From Thermoanaerobacterium saccharolyticum (GTDB lineage: Bacteria; Bacillota; Thermoanaerobacteria; Thermoanaerobacterales; Thermoanaerobacteraceae), in contig NZ_BBKT01000006.1 of the NCBI RefSeq assembly GCF_000747665.1, positions 38,481 through 102,480 of the forward strand: 64,000 bases of DNA. Reading direction: 5' to 3'. Every line of letters starts with the position of its first letter. Positions within the stretch are counted from its first letter, which is position 1. A program made the translations under genes and the position numbers. The notes under the pieces were generated by a model that did no database searches, was not told where the DNA came from, and saw only the letters and a program-made list of their open reading frames with translations. Of the stretch, positions 37,081 through 47,800 are shown one piece after another.

Positions 37081-37462
37081 ATATGATAAATTTTTAATAG
37101 TATTTCTTTTAATAATTTCTGCCTCTAGCTTATTTCTTTTACCGAAAATAATGGCTAATAAAAATACTACTATGAATAATGTAGAAATTAAGGTAAATGG
37201 GAAATTAGTAAAAACAGTAATAGTAAATCGTAAGTCGCAACCTAAATATATAAAGTTTAAGTTTGGCAAAGCAACAGGCATTATAGAGACGAAAAATGGC
37301 ATGGTAAGAATGCTTCCAATGGATAAAAAAATATGCCCGCAGGGCATATGTTCAAAAACGGGATGGATAAAAGAGTCATACCAATCAATTGTATGCCTGC
37401 CGAACAAAATAGTTGTATCATTTAGTAAAAGCAATACCAATGTTGATGGTATAGTGTATTAA
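37073..37462 (+). CDS. NusG domain II-containing membrane-anchored protein
   Basis: This is a protein of about 129 aa with one N-terminal hydrophobic helix (FLIVFLLIISASSLFLL). The domain resembles the NusG_II family: CPQGICSKTGWI and SIVCLPNKIVV. GTG at 37073 fits the AAGGAG upstream, although an ATG at 37049 inside the regulator gene is also in frame. It ends the sigma-54 operon and is followed by a hairpin. Such proteins are often beside redox or heptaprenyl genes, and their function is not settled. Confidence 0.8.
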   Translation: MTKYDKFLIVFLLIISASSLFLLPKIMANKNTTMNNVEIKVNGKLVKTVIVNRKSQPKYIKFKFGKATGIIETKNGMVRMLPMDKKICPQGICSKTGWIKESYQSIVCLPNKIVVSFSKSNTNVDGIVY

Positions 37463-37507
37463 GGCGATAAACTGATAATAGTAAGATTTTAATAAAATTA
37501 AGTGAAC

Positions 37508-37538
37508 AAAAGAAAGCGTTGTATATACGCTTTCTTTT
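37508..37538 (+). terminator. Rho-independent terminator
   Basis: The hairpin AAAGAAAGCGT/ACGCTTTCTTT with a short loop, followed by T's, closes the sigma-54 operon. It may also serve the minus-strand DUF1540 gene. Confidence 0.75.
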
Positions 37539-37571
37539 AACAGTAAAAAATAATAGAAGATAGATTATTTG

Positions 37572-37724
37572 CTATCTTGACTTGAATGTTGTACATTCAG
37601 TTTCTGCGCTGGTCTTTGCTGTAGGGGTCTTTGGATTTACTTCGATTGATTGTGCATGGCATCTCATATCTTTCCAATATGTGCATGTGTTAACACCACA
37701 TTTTACTACACTTTCTGCATTCAT
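37572..37724 (-). CDS. DUF1540 cysteine-rich small protein
   Basis: The 50-aa frame starts at an ATG after GGAGGTG. The cysteine spacing VVKCGVNTCTYW, then MRCHAQSIEV, and the closing TECTTFKS is the DUF1540 pattern, which occurs across Clostridia and Bacilli. It probably binds a metal. It is divergently placed from the copper operon, which may be relevant. The function is unknown. Confidence 0.8.
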   Translation of the reverse strand: MNAESVVKCGVNTCTYWKDMRCHAQSIEVNPKTPTAKTSAETECTTFKSR

Positions 37725-37815
37725 TAAAAACACCTCCAAATAATTTTAATCAAAATTATTATCTGCATGTATGATGTAGTTATGCATAAACTTATGAAAA
37801 GTTATCAAAATAATA

Positions 37816-37844
37816 TTGACATAAACATATCGGAATTATATAAT
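37816..37844 (+). promoter_or_regulatory. SigmaA promoter of the copper operon
   Basis: TTGACA (37816-37821) and TATAAT (37839-37844) match the consensus perfectly with a 17-nt spacer. Confidence 0.85.
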
Positions 37845-37853
37845 AAAATTGCA

Positions 37854-37870
37854 ATACCCATAAGGGGTAT
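37854..37870 (+). promoter_or_regulatory. CsoR-like copper operator
   Basis: The palindrome ATACCCATAAGGGGTAT lies just downstream of the -10 box. CsoR repressors bind G/C-rich inverted repeats of this type, and copper releases them. No csoR gene is in the window. Confidence 0.6.
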
Positions 37871-37900
37871 AATATGTTTAAAAGAGGAGAATGGACGATA

Positions 37901-38211
37901 ATGCATATTGGCCTTTTATATTTCGAAGGATGTCCTAACTCAGAACCAGCATTAAGATTGTTAAAGGAGGTTTTATCAGAAAAAATATTAAAGATGATAT
38001 AGATATGGTAAAAATAGAATCTGAGGAAGATGCATATAGATATAAATTTTTAGGTTCACCGTCAATTCATATCAATGGAGAAGACATCGAAAAAAAGAGA
38101 AGGAATGATGAACCTCTTTATGGTTGTAGGGTATATAAAACTATAGATGGGTATTCAGGTATACCTTCAAGAGAAATGATATTATATGCTATTAACGAGG
38201 CATTAATTTAA
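37901..38211 (+). pseudogene. Thioredoxin-like small protein, split in an A6 run
   Basis: An ATG after AGAGGAGA opens MHIGLLYFEGCPNSEPALRL and is cut short by a stop. One A is missing in the run at 37980-37985. With seven A the protein reads SEKNIKDDIDMVKIESEED and continues to GSPSIHINGEDIE and LYGCRVY, 103 aa. The CPNS site at the end of the first strand and the cis-proline-like SPSI suggest a thioredoxin fold of the DUF2703/alkylmercury-lyase-associated kind. It is the first gene of the copper operon, 23 nt before copA, and may handle the metal. Confidence 0.65.
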
Positions 38212-38234
38212 TAATAATTAAGGAGATGAGCTAT

Positions 38235-40632
38235 ATGTCAGAAAAAGCTGCTTTAAAAATTACCGGCATGACTTGTGCGTCTTGTGCCGCTCGCATAGAA
38301 AAGGGTCTTAAAAATTTAGAAGGAATTGATGAAGCCAATGTCAACTTGGCTGTGGAAAAAGCAACAGTTGTATACGATCCGACTAAAGTTAATATTGATG
38401 ATATGACGAAAAAAATTGAGGACTTAGGATATGGAGTAGTAAGGGACAAAGCAGATCTTGTACTGATTGGCATGTCATGTGCTTCATGCGCTACTAAAAT
38501 AGAAAAGACTTTGAATAAATTGCCTGGTGTATATAAAGCCAACGTTAATTTTGCTACAGAGGAGGCATCTGTAGAATATAATTCAGACGCTATAAGTGTA
38601 GAACAGATGGCAAAAGCCATAAGAGACATTGGCTATGATGCGAAAGAAAAAAAAGATAATGCATTAGATTATGAAAAAGATCAGAGAGATGCCGAGATAA
38701 AAAGGACCAAAACCATGGTGATTATATCTTCGATTTTGACTTTCCCACTTCTTCTTGCTATGATATTAAAAGTTTTTAAATTGCCTGCAGGAGTTTTGGA
38801 GGTTCCGTGGTTTCAAATACTTTTAGCAACGCCAGTTCAATTTATTATTGGATATAGATACTATAAAGGAGCTTGGCATAATTTAAAAAATATGTCAGCA
38901 AATATGGATACATTAATTGCAATGGGAACAACTGCAGCATATTTTTATAGCTTGTATAATGTATTTACAAAACCTATGTCAGAGATACACAATTACTTGT
39001 ACTTTGAAGCGTCGGCAGTTATCATAACGCTTATAACCCTTGGTAAGCTGCTTGAAGCTATAGCAAAAGGTAAAACATCTGAAGCAATAAAAAAAACTTA
39101 TGGGACTTCAGGCGAAAACTGCAAGAGTCATAAGAAACGGAGAAGAAATAGATATACCGATTGAAGAGGTAGAAGTGGGAGATATAGTTGTAGTAAGGCC
39201 AGGCGAAAAAATACCTGTAGACGGTGTAATTGTAGAGGGAAGTTCGGCCATAGATGAATCTATGATAACAGGAGAATCCATTCCTGTTGATAAAAATGTC
39301 AATGACGAAGTAATAGGTGCCACAATAAACAAGACAGGTACTTTTAAGTTTAAAGCAACGAAGGTTGGGAAAGATACGGTACTATCACAGATAATAAAGA
39401 TGGTAGAAGATGCACAGGGATCAAAAGCACCTATCCAAGAGATTGCTGATAAGGTATCAGGGGTTTTTGTACCTGTAGTCATTGGAATTGCAGTTGTTAC
39501 ATTTTTGATATGGTACTTTGTTTTGGGAAATTTTAATGCGGGTATAATAAGTGCAGTATCTGTACTTGTAATAGCATGTCCTTGTGCATTAGGTCTTGCA
39601 ACACCGACATCTGTTATGGTGGGTACAGGTAAAGGTGCAGAAAATGGCATACTTATAAAAGGCGGTGAATATTTGCAAAAAGCAAAAGAGATTAATGCGA
39701 TTGTACTTGATAAGACTGGTACGATAACTAAAGGTGAGCCAGAAGTGACTGACATAATATCATTAGGCGATTTAAGTGAGAATGAAGTATTGTATATATC
39801 TGGTATTGCTGAAAAAAATTCTGAGCATCCGCTTGGTAAAGCTATTGTGAATAAATCAAAGGAAAAATACGAAAAATTGCCGGATCCGAACAAATTTGAG
39901 GCTATACCAGGTCATGGTATTTATGCTATAATTAACGAAAAAGAATATTACTTTGGCAATAGAAGGTTAATGGAAAAGAATAATATAGATATTTCTAATA
40001 TAGAGTCCAAATTAGAACAGTTAGAGAATGAAGGCAAAACAGCAATGATATTAGCATCAAATGAAAAAGTGGAAGGCCTAATAGCTGTTGCAGATACCCC
40101 TAAGGAAGATTCATCAAAGGCTATACAAGAATTAAAAGCTTTAAACATAGATATATACATGATAACTGGTGACAACGCAAGAACTGCTGAGGCCATTGCA
40201 AAGCAAGTAGGTATTGAACATGTATTAGCAGAAGTTTTGCCAGAAAATAAAGCAGAGGAAGTTATAAAGTTACAAAAACAGGGTAAAATAGTTGCAATGG
40301 TTGGTGATGGTATAAACGATGCTCCAGCATTAGCACAATCAGATGTAGGTATTGCCATCGGCACAGGAACAGATGTAGCTATAGAGACATCGGATATCAC
40401 GTTAATTAGCGGAAATCTTATGGGTTTAGTTACGGCTATAAAATTAAGCAGAGCGACGATGAGAAATATCTACCAGAATCTGTTTTGGGCTTTTATCTAT
40501 AATACAATAGGTATACCATTTGCTGCTATGGGACTTTTGAGTCCTGCCATAGCAGGGGGTGCAATGGCATTCAGTTCAGTATCAGTTGTATCAAACGCCT
40601 TAAGGCTGAGGAGGTTCAGATCAGCTAAGTAG
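38235..40632 (+). pseudogene. copA: Copper-exporting P1B-type ATPase CopA, split in an A8 run
   Basis: Two N-terminal metal-binding domains (GMTCASCAARIE and GMSCASCATKIE) precede eight membrane helices. The P-type motifs are the actuator region (GESIPV), CPC in [11 protein letters not shown], phosphorylation site [15 protein letters not shown] and [11 protein letters not shown]. The frame breaks at the A8 run 39089-39096. With seven A it reads [20 protein letters not shown] and the protein is 798 aa, the normal size. It pumps Cu+ out of the cell. AAGGAG lies 9 nt before the ATG at 38235. Confidence 0.9.
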
Positions 40633-40645
40633 TGAGGTGAGTTAT

Positions 40646-40816
40646 ATGGAATGCCCAAATTGCAAAAGCACTAATGTGGGCAAAATAGGCAATAACCTAT
40701 ATTTTTGTAGGGATTGCAATTGCGAGATTAAGATCAAAAAATGTACGGCTGTTGTTAGTGTTTATGACTCTGAGGGCTGCATCAGTAAAAGATTTAAAGT
40801 GTGTTACAATGTTTGA
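40646..40816 (+). CDS. Small zinc-ribbon protein
   Basis: This is a 56-aa protein starting MECPNCKSTNVGKIG, with CRDCNCEIKIKKC completing a ribbon. A further segment ends FKVCYNV. GAGGTG precedes the ATG, and the gene follows copA by 13 nt and is closed by a strong hairpin, so it belongs to the copper operon. It may be a metal-binding accessory. The family is not named. Confidence 0.7.
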   Translation: MECPNCKSTNVGKIGNNLYFCRDCNCEIKIKKCTAVVSVYDSEGCISKRFKVCYNV

Positions 40817-40843
40817 AGAAGGCTTACAAGCCTTCTATTTTTT
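40817..40843 (+). terminator. Rho-independent terminator of the copper operon
   Basis: The hairpin AGAAGGCT/AGCCTTCT with a four-base loop is followed by ATTTTTTT. Confidence 0.85.
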
Positions 40844-40972
40844 TATCTTTTTTATGTTTTAAAAAAGTGTTATACTCTTAAATGGAAAACAAAATGGAAT
40901 TAAACATGATAATAGTTGATAAAATATTACTGAATGAAGGTTTCCTGTAAATACATGTAGGGAGTTGATATA

Positions 40973-41878
40973 TTGGAAAAAATTGTAGAAACATTAAGGA
41001 AAGTGGTTTCAGATGAGAATATATATATAAATGAACCTATGTCAAGGCATACATCTTTTAGGATTGGTGGTCCGGCGGACGTACTGATTATACCTCAAAG
41101 CGTGGATGAACTGATAAAAGTTATGGGTTTAATAAAAGCTGAAAATATACCTTATTTTATACTTGGTAATGGAACAAATATCATAGTCTCAGATAAGGGA
41201 ATAAGGGGGGTGGTGATAAAACTGACTGCTATTAGGAAAATTTCTGTAGAAGGTGAGATAATTATATCGGAGGCTGGTGCATTGCTTTCAGTCATTGCCA
41301 ATACTGCTCTTGACAATGAGCTTACAGGCTTTGAATTTGCCAGCGGGATACCAGGCACATTAGGTGGTGCTATAACCATGAATGCTGGTGCGTACGGCCC
41401 TGAAATAAAAGATGTAGTAGAAAAAGTAGAGGTTATCGATAAGGATGGTTCTATTTATGAAGTGAAAAATGGTAACATGAGATTTGGATATAGAAGCAGT
41501 TTAATACAGTCAGATAATTTGATTGCAATAAAAGCGTGGATTCACTTAAAAAAAGGAAATTATAAGGATATAAAAGCAAAAATGGATGAATTGAACGGAT
41601 TGAGGAAAATGAAGCAACCACTGGAATATCCAAGCGCTGGAAGTGTGTTTAAAAGGCCAGAAGGATTTTATGCAGGGAAATTGATTCAAGATGCTGGACT
41701 TCAAGGGTATGCAATCGGTGGTGCACAAGTGTCTGAAAAACATTGTGGTTTTATAATAAATAGAGGCAATGCGACTGCAGATGACGTTTTAAATCTAATT
41801 GCACATATAAAAAGAACAGTCAAAGATAAATTTGGAGTAGATCTGGAAACGGAAGTAAAAATAATTGGTGAAAGGTAA
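40973..41878 (+). CDS. murB: UDP-N-acetylenolpyruvoylglucosamine reductase MurB
   Basis: The 301-aa FAD enzyme reduces UDP-GlcNAc-enolpyruvate to UDP-MurNAc in peptidoglycan synthesis. Seen are SRHTSFRIGGPADVLI and ILGNGTNIIVSDKGIRG (FAD binding), FEFASGIPGTLGGAITMNAG, and the type II catalytic segment YPSAGSVFKRP with its serine. The start is TTG with GGGAG about 9 nt upstream. It begins the conserved Firmicute block murB-php-rapZ-glmR. Confidence 0.95.
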   Translation: MEKIVETLRKVVSDENIYINEPMSRHTSFRIGGPADVLIIPQSVDELIKVMGLIKAENIPYFILGNGTNIIVSDKGIRGVVIKLTAIRKISVEGEIIISEAGALLSVIANTALDNELTGFEFASGIPGTLGGAITMNAGAYGPEIKDVVEKVEVIDKDGSIYEVKNGNMRFGYRSSLIQSDNLIAIKAWIHLKKGNYKDIKAKMDELNGLRKMKQPLEYPSAGSVFKRPEGFYAGKLIQDAGLQGYAIGGAQVSEKHCGFIINRGNATADDVLNLIAHIKRTVKDKFGVDLETEVKIIGER

Positions 41879-41884
41879 TTTGAT

Positions 41885-42616
41885 ATGGAAATTTTTGCTG
41901 ATTATCATACACACACTGTATTTAGCCATGGAAAAGGTACAATCGAAGACAATGTAAAAGCTGCGATACAAAAAGGACTTAAAGAAATTGCTATCACTGA
42001 TCATGGACCGAGGCATATATTTTTTGGCATAAGAAGGCACGATTACAGGGAAATAAGAGACGAAATAGATAGAATGAACGATAAATTTCCTGATATAAAG
42101 GTTTTAATGGGAGTAGAAGCAAATCTTATAAGTTTAAATGGTGATATTGATGTCGATGATGAGCTTTTAAAATATATAGATATACTGCTTATGGGTTATC
42201 ATACAGGTGTTTCGCCATTTGATTTTTATAACCTTGTCAATTTGTTTGGGAAAAATGCAATGAGCAAATATTTTATATCTTTAAAACCCGTCGTTAGAGA
42301 ACAAAATACAGATGCGATGATAAAAGCCATAAATAAATACGATATAAATATAATTACACATCCAGGAGCAAAAGTCGATATAGATACTAAAAGACTTGCT
42401 TTAGCAGCCAAAGCAAGGGGAACGGCTCTTGAGATAAACTCAAGCCACGGATATATGACTGTAGAATACGTAAAAATAGCAAAATCTGTTGGTGCAAAAT
42501 TCGTAATTGACAGCGATGCACACATACCGTCGAGAGTTGGCGATTTTGCGAGAGGAATCGAAATTGCGAAAAAAGCAGGACTTACAACAAATGATATAAT
42601 AAATGCTAAGGAGTGA
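41885..42616 (+). CDS. PHP-domain phosphoesterase (YcdX-like)
   Basis: The 243-aa PHP protein has metal-binding motifs ADYHTHTVFSHGKG, ITDHGPRH, GVEANLI, THPGAK and DSDAHIP in the expected order. YcdX/PHP proteins are phosphatases with a trinuclear metal centre. The substrate is not predictable. It lies 6 nt after murB and 5 nt before rapZ, a frequent arrangement in Thermoanaerobacterales. Confidence 0.9.
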   Translation: MEIFADYHTHTVFSHGKGTIEDNVKAAIQKGLKEIAITDHGPRHIFFGIRRHDYREIRDEIDRMNDKFPDIKVLMGVEANLISLNGDIDVDDELLKYIDILLMGYHTGVSPFDFYNLVNLFGKNAMSKYFISLKPVVREQNTDAMIKAINKYDINIITHPGAKVDIDTKRLALAAKARGTALEINSSHGYMTVEYVKIAKSVGAKFVIDSDAHIPSRVGDFARGIEIAKKAGLTTNDIINAKE

Positions 42617-42621
42617 TACAA

Positions 42622-43476
42622 ATGAGATTTGTAATAATTACCGGCCTTTCAGGTGCAGGGAAAAGCCAAGCATTGAAATCTATGGAGGACATCGGATTCT
42701 TTTGCATTGACAATTTTCCTCCAGCGTTGATACCGAAGTTGGCTGATCTCTTTTATGGTTCTAAAGACATAGATAAAGTGGCGCTCGGTATGGATCTTAG
42801 AGGTGGACAACTATTTAAAGATATTTTTTCTGCTATAGACTATTTAAAGAAAAATAAGTACGATTATGAAATAATCTTTTTAGAGGCTTCAGATGAAGCT
42901 TTGATAAAGAGATTTAAGGAAACAAGGAGACGACATCCACTTACAGATGGTGGCTCAATAATAAACGGAATAAAAGACGAAAGGCAAAAACTTGCGGAAA
43001 TAAGAAAAATGGCAAACAGCATCATTGACACGACGAATTTAACTGCAGCTCAGCTTAAACAGGAATTGTACAATATTTTCATCGAAGGAAGAAAATTCAA
43101 AGGTTTAATCGTAAATGTAATGTCATTTGGATTTAAATACGGTATACCACTTGATGCCGATCTTGTATTCGATGTGAGGTTTTTGCCGAATCCTTATTAT
43201 ATAGATGAACTTAGACCACTTACAGGAAATGATAAAAAAGTAATGGATTATGTCATGAAGTGGGAAGAAGCAAAACAATTTTTAAACAAGTTGGAAGACA
43301 TGATAGAGTTTTTACTACCATTTTATATAAGGGAAGGAAAGTCACAGCTTGTAATAGCTGTTGGGTGTACAGGCGGTAAGCATAGATCTGTGACTATTGC
43401 AAATGCACTGTACGATCTGCTTAGAAAAAGGGATTACACAGCTATAATAAATCATAGGGATATTAGAGAAGAATAA
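42622..43476 (+). CDS. rapZ: RNase adapter/nucleotide-binding protein RapZ (YvcJ)
   Basis: The 284-aa P-loop protein shows Walker A ITGLSGAGKSQAL, CIDNFPPALIPK and the C-terminal signature VIAVGCTGGKHRSVTIAN. RapZ homologues bind nucleotides and amino-sugar metabolites. In Bacilli YvcJ affects competence, and in enterics RapZ controls glmS through small RNAs. AAGGAG lies 8 nt before the ATG at 42622. It is beside glmR, its usual partner. Confidence 0.95.
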   Translation: MRFVIITGLSGAGKSQALKSMEDIGFFCIDNFPPALIPKLADLFYGSKDIDKVALGMDLRGGQLFKDIFSAIDYLKKNKYDYEIIFLEASDEALIKRFKETRRRHPLTDGGSIINGIKDERQKLAEIRKMANSIIDTTNLTAAQLKQELYNIFIEGRKFKGLIVNVMSFGFKYGIPLDADLVFDVRFLPNPYYIDELRPLTGNDKKVMDYVMKWEEAKQFLNKLEDMIEFLLPFYIREGKSQLVIAVGCTGGKHRSVTIANALYDLLRKRDYTAIINHRDIREE

Positions 43477-43520
43477 CCGATATTTTTCTTTATATGACTT
43501 ATTGCAAAGGGGTTGCTCGT

Positions 43521-44492
43521 ATGAAGAATTTTGCTTACTTAAATGGGCCAAAAGTCGTGGTTATTGGCGGTGGTACAGGATTATCAACAATGCTTAGAGG
43601 ACTTAAGAAGTACACCCATAACATTACTGCAATCGTAACAGTTGCAGATGATGGAGGAGGTTCTGGTGTATTAAGAGAGGATTTAGGCATGTTGCCGCCT
43701 GGTGATATAAGAAACTGTATACTGGCGTTAGCAAATACTGAACCTACAATGGAAAAGCTTTTACAATACAGGTTTACTGATGGTATGCTTAAAGGGCAAA
43801 GCTTTGGAAATCTTTTTTTAGCTGCTATGAATGGCATATCAAATAGTTTTGAAGAAGCTGTAAAGAAAATGAGTGAGGTTTTAGCTGTGTCAGGAAAGGT
43901 TTTGCCTGTTACATTGGATGATGTCAAACTAAAGGCTAAGTTAAAAAACGGTATAGTCATAGATGGAGAATCTTTAATACCGAAACTTCAAATGAAAGAA
44001 AAAAGCCCGATAGAAAGAATATTTTTGGAGCCAAAAGATGCAAAACCAGTAAAAGAAGCTCTAACAGATATTATGGAAGCTGATGAAATCATTTTAGGTC
44101 CTGGGAGTCTATACACCAGCATAATACCAAATCTATTAGTCAATGATGTCTGTGAAGCAATAGAAAATTCAAAAGCAATTAAGGTATATGTATGTAATAT
44201 AATGACACAGCCTGGTGAGACAATTGGTTACGATGCCAATGCACACGTTGATGCACTTTTTCTACATGGGTTAAAATCTCTTGATTATGTCATCGTAAAT
44301 AATGGTGAAATTCCTTATGAGTACAAAGATAGATATAAAGAAGACATGTCGCAACCTGTAAGTTATGATGTAGAAAGCTTTAAGCAAAAGGGAATAAAAG
44401 TCATCGAAAAAGATGTGCTAGCAATAAGAAACAATTATATAAGGCATGATGAGCAAAAGCTTGCAGAGATACTAATGGGACTAATTGAGTGA
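43521..44492 (+). CDS. glmR: Gluconeogenesis/amino-sugar factor GlmR (YvcK/CofD-like)
   Basis: This is a protein of about 323 aa with VVIGGGTGLSTMLRGLK, VTVADDGGGSGVLRED, PPGDIRNCILALAN and CNIMTQPGETIGYDA, all YvcK hallmarks. It binds UDP-GlcNAc and stimulates GlmS on gluconeogenic carbon. AAGGGG precedes the ATG at 43521; the open frame begins at 43494. whiA, which usually follows, is absent, and the starch locus begins here instead. Confidence 0.93.
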   Translation: MKNFAYLNGPKVVVIGGGTGLSTMLRGLKKYTHNITAIVTVADDGGGSGVLREDLGMLPPGDIRNCILALANTEPTMEKLLQYRFTDGMLKGQSFGNLFLAAMNGISNSFEEAVKKMSEVLAVSGKVLPVTLDDVKLKAKLKNGIVIDGESLIPKLQMKEKSPIERIFLEPKDAKPVKEALTDIMEADEIILGPGSLYTSIIPNLLVNDVCEAIENSKAIKVYVCNIMTQPGETIGYDANAHVDALFLHGLKSLDYVIVNNGEIPYEYKDRYKEDMSQPVSYDVESFKQKGIKVIEKDVLAIRNNYIRHDEQKLAEILMGLIE

Positions 44493-44612
44493 TTTATTCA
44501 AGGTCCTTTTTTTTAACAATAAAAATGATAATAAATTTATTCTTATAAAAAAGGTATGAATAGAGTTTGAAAATTATTAAATACTTCACGCATTAAAATT
44601 TGATTGACATTA

Positions 44613-44641
44613 TTGACATTCTTTAGTAAAGATAATATAAT
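44613..44641 (+). promoter_or_regulatory. SigmaA promoter of the amylopullulanase gene
   Basis: TTGACA (44613-44618) and TATAAT (44636-44641) are separated by a 17-nt spacer. Confidence 0.85.
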
Positions 44642-44654
44642 ATTACTCAAAGAA

Positions 44655-44667
44655 AAACCGGTTGCGC
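44655..44667 (+). promoter_or_regulatory. LacI/MalR-type operator 1
   Basis: AACCGGTTGCGC lies 14 nt after the -10 box. It is an imperfect match to the GCAAnCGnTTGC type seen at three other starch promoters in this window, and would overlap the transcription start. Confidence 0.65.
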
Positions 44668-44815
44668 AAATTTTTTGCACATTCATTTCGTTACAGCAAT
44701 CTCAAACTATTTTGTTCTAATTTCAGTAAATAAACGATTTTGAAAGGAGGTCAATTGTAGGACAATACGTTAATTTAAATTTGTTTCAATTCAAAAAATA
44801 ATGGGAGGCTTTGAT
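44668..44815 (+). promoter_or_regulatory. Long 5' leader with an extra ribosome site
   Basis: The leader of about 165 nt contains GAAAGGAGG at 44742-44750, followed at once by TTG TAG, a start-stop pair. The real ribosome site of the amylopullulanase (GGGAGG) comes about 55 nt later. Its meaning is unknown. Confidence 0.4.
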
Positions 44816-47800
44816 ATGAATAAAAAGCTTTTTACCAACAGATTCATAAGCTTTAATATGTCGCTTTTATTAGTATTGACAGCGGTATTTTCTTCAATAC
44901 CACTTCACAGTGTACATGCTGCTGATAATGCAAGCGTTGTAGCAAATATCGTAGGGGAATTTCAAGATCAACTGGGTGATTCTAACTGGAATATTGATAG
45001 TAACATTACCATAATGCAGTATATGGGAAATGGACTGTATGAATTTACTACGCCAACTCAACTAAAAGCTGGTAGCTATCAGTATAAAGTTGCATTAAAC
45101 CATTCATGGGATGGTGGAGGTGTCCCATCTCAAGGAAATCTAACGCTGAACTTAGCAAATGATTCATATGTTACATTTTGGTTTGACTATAATACACAAT
45201 CTGTAACTGATTCTACTAAATATACTCCAATAGCTAATGACAAATTGCCCAGATTAGTTGGAACAATTCAATCAGCTATTGGAGCAGGTAATGATTGGGA
45301 TCCTGGAACATCGACAGCAATAATGACAGATGATAATTTTGACAACGTTTATTCATACACTGCGCATGTCCCAAAGGGTGACTATCAATACAAGGTGACA
45401 TTAGGAAATACATGGGATGAAAATTATGGTGCAAATGGTGTGAAAGATGGTTCAAATATACAAATAAATGTCACAAACGATGCCGATATAACGTTTTATT
45501 ATGATGCAAATACTCATAATATTTGGACCAATTATAGTCCCATCCTCACTGGTTTAGATAACAACATATATTATGATGACCTAAAGCATGATACACATGA
45601 TTCGTTTTTTAGGAATCCTTTTGGCGCTATAAAAGTAGGGCAAACTGTCACATTAAGAATTCAAGCAAAAAATCATGATCTCGAGTCTGCCAGAATATCG
45701 TATTGGGACGATATAAATAAGATTAGGACAGAATTACCTATGACAAGAATAGGTGAAAGTCCTGATGGTAATTATGAATATTGGGAAATAAAGTTGAGTT
45801 TTGATCATCCAACGAGAATTTGGTATTACTTTATATTAAAAGATGGAACTAAAACAGCTTATTATGGCGACAATGATGATCAACTTGGTGGTGTTGGAAA
45901 AGCAACAGATACTGTAAATAAGGATTTTGAATTAACTGTATATGATAAAAATTTTGATACGCCTGATTGGATGAAAGGCGCTGTCATGTATCAAATTTTC
46001 CCTGACAGGTTTTATAATGGCGATACATCTAATGATCATGCAAAGACATTAAGCCGTGGCAATGATCCAATAGAGTTCCATAATAATTGGAATGATCTGC
46101 CGGATAACCCTAATAATGCTGGAACTCCAGGTTATACTGGCGATGGTATTTGGTCAAACGACTTTTTTGGTGGTGATTTAAAAGGAATCGATGATAAACT
46201 TGATTATCTGAAAGGACTTGGAGTATCTGTAATTTACTTAAATCCAATATTTGAATCACCTTCAAATCATAAGTATGATACTGCTGATTATACAAAGATT
46301 GATGAAATGTTTGGTACTACACAAGATTTTGAAAAGTTAATGAGTGATGCACATGCTAAAGGTATAAAAATAATTCTTGATGGTGTATTCAATCACACCA
46401 GTGATGATAGTATATATTTTAATAGATACGGCAAATATCCGGGATTAGGTGCATATCAAGCTTGGAAAGAAGGAAATCAGTCTTTATCGCCGTATGGTGA
46501 TTGGTATACTATAAATTCCGACGGTACTTACGAGTGCTGGTGGGGTTATGACAGTTTGCCTGTTATAAAATCATTAAATGGTAGTGAATATAACGTTACA
46601 AGTTGGGCCAACTTTATAATAAACAATGAAAATGCCATTTCCAAGTATTGGCTAAATTCAGATGGGAATTTAAATGATGGTGCTGATGGTTGGCGTTTGG
46701 ATGTGGAAAATGAAGTTGCACATGATTTCTGGACACATTTTAGGAATGCTATTAATACCGTAAAATTTGAAGCGCCAATGATAGCAGAAAATTGGGGAGA
46801 TGCGTCCCTTGATTTACTTGGCGATTCTTTTAATTCAGTTATGAATTATCAGTTTAGAAATGACATCATAGATTTTTTGATTGGGCAATCTTTCGATGAT
46901 GGAAATGGTCAACACAATCCTATAGATGCAGCAAAACTTGACCAAAGGCTGATGAGCATATATGAAAGATATCCGTTGCCTGCTTTTTATTCAACGATGA
47001 ATTTGCTTGGTTCTCATGATACAATGAGAATATTAACAGTGTTTGGATATAACTCTGCAGATCCTAACGAAAACTCAGACGCTGCTAAACAACTGGCAGA
47101 ACAAAAGCTAAAATTAGCAACAATTTTGCAGATGGGATATCCTGGTATGGCGGATATTTACTATGGCGATGAAGCAGGAGTTTCTGGCGGTAAAGATCCA
47201 GATGATAGAAGAACATTCCCGTGGGGAAATGAAGATACGACATTACAAGATTTCTTTAAAAATATATCAAGCATAAGAAATAACAATCAAGTATTAAAAA
47301 CTGGTGATTTGGAGACTTTATATGCACAAAATGATGTTTATGCCATTGGTAGGAGAATTATAAATGGTAAAGATGCTTTTGGCACTTCATACCCTGATAG
47401 CGCTGCAATTGTTGCAATAAATAGAAGCAAGTCAGATAAACAAATAGCTATTGATACTACAAAGTTTTTAAGAGATGGAGTTACTTTTAAAGATTTAATT
47501 AACAACAATGTATCGTATTCAATAAGTAATGGACAGATAGTTATAGATGTACCTGCTATGAGCGGTGTAATGCTTATATCAGATGATGGGCAAGATTTAA
47601 CTGCTCCACAAGCTCCTTCAAATGTTGTTGTTACTTCCGGCAATGGTAAAGTTGATTTATCGTGGTCGCAATCTGATGGTGCAACAGGATACAATATATA
47701 TCGTTCGTCAGTAGAAGGTGGTTTATATGAAAAAATAGCATCAAATGTAACTGAAACAACGTTTGAAGATGCCAATGTTACAAATGGATTAAAATATGTA

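Noticed and set aside
37901-38211. A mercury-resistance (merB) gene
   Set aside because: Only a thioredoxin-like fold is visible, the frame is followed by copA, and no merA or merR is present.
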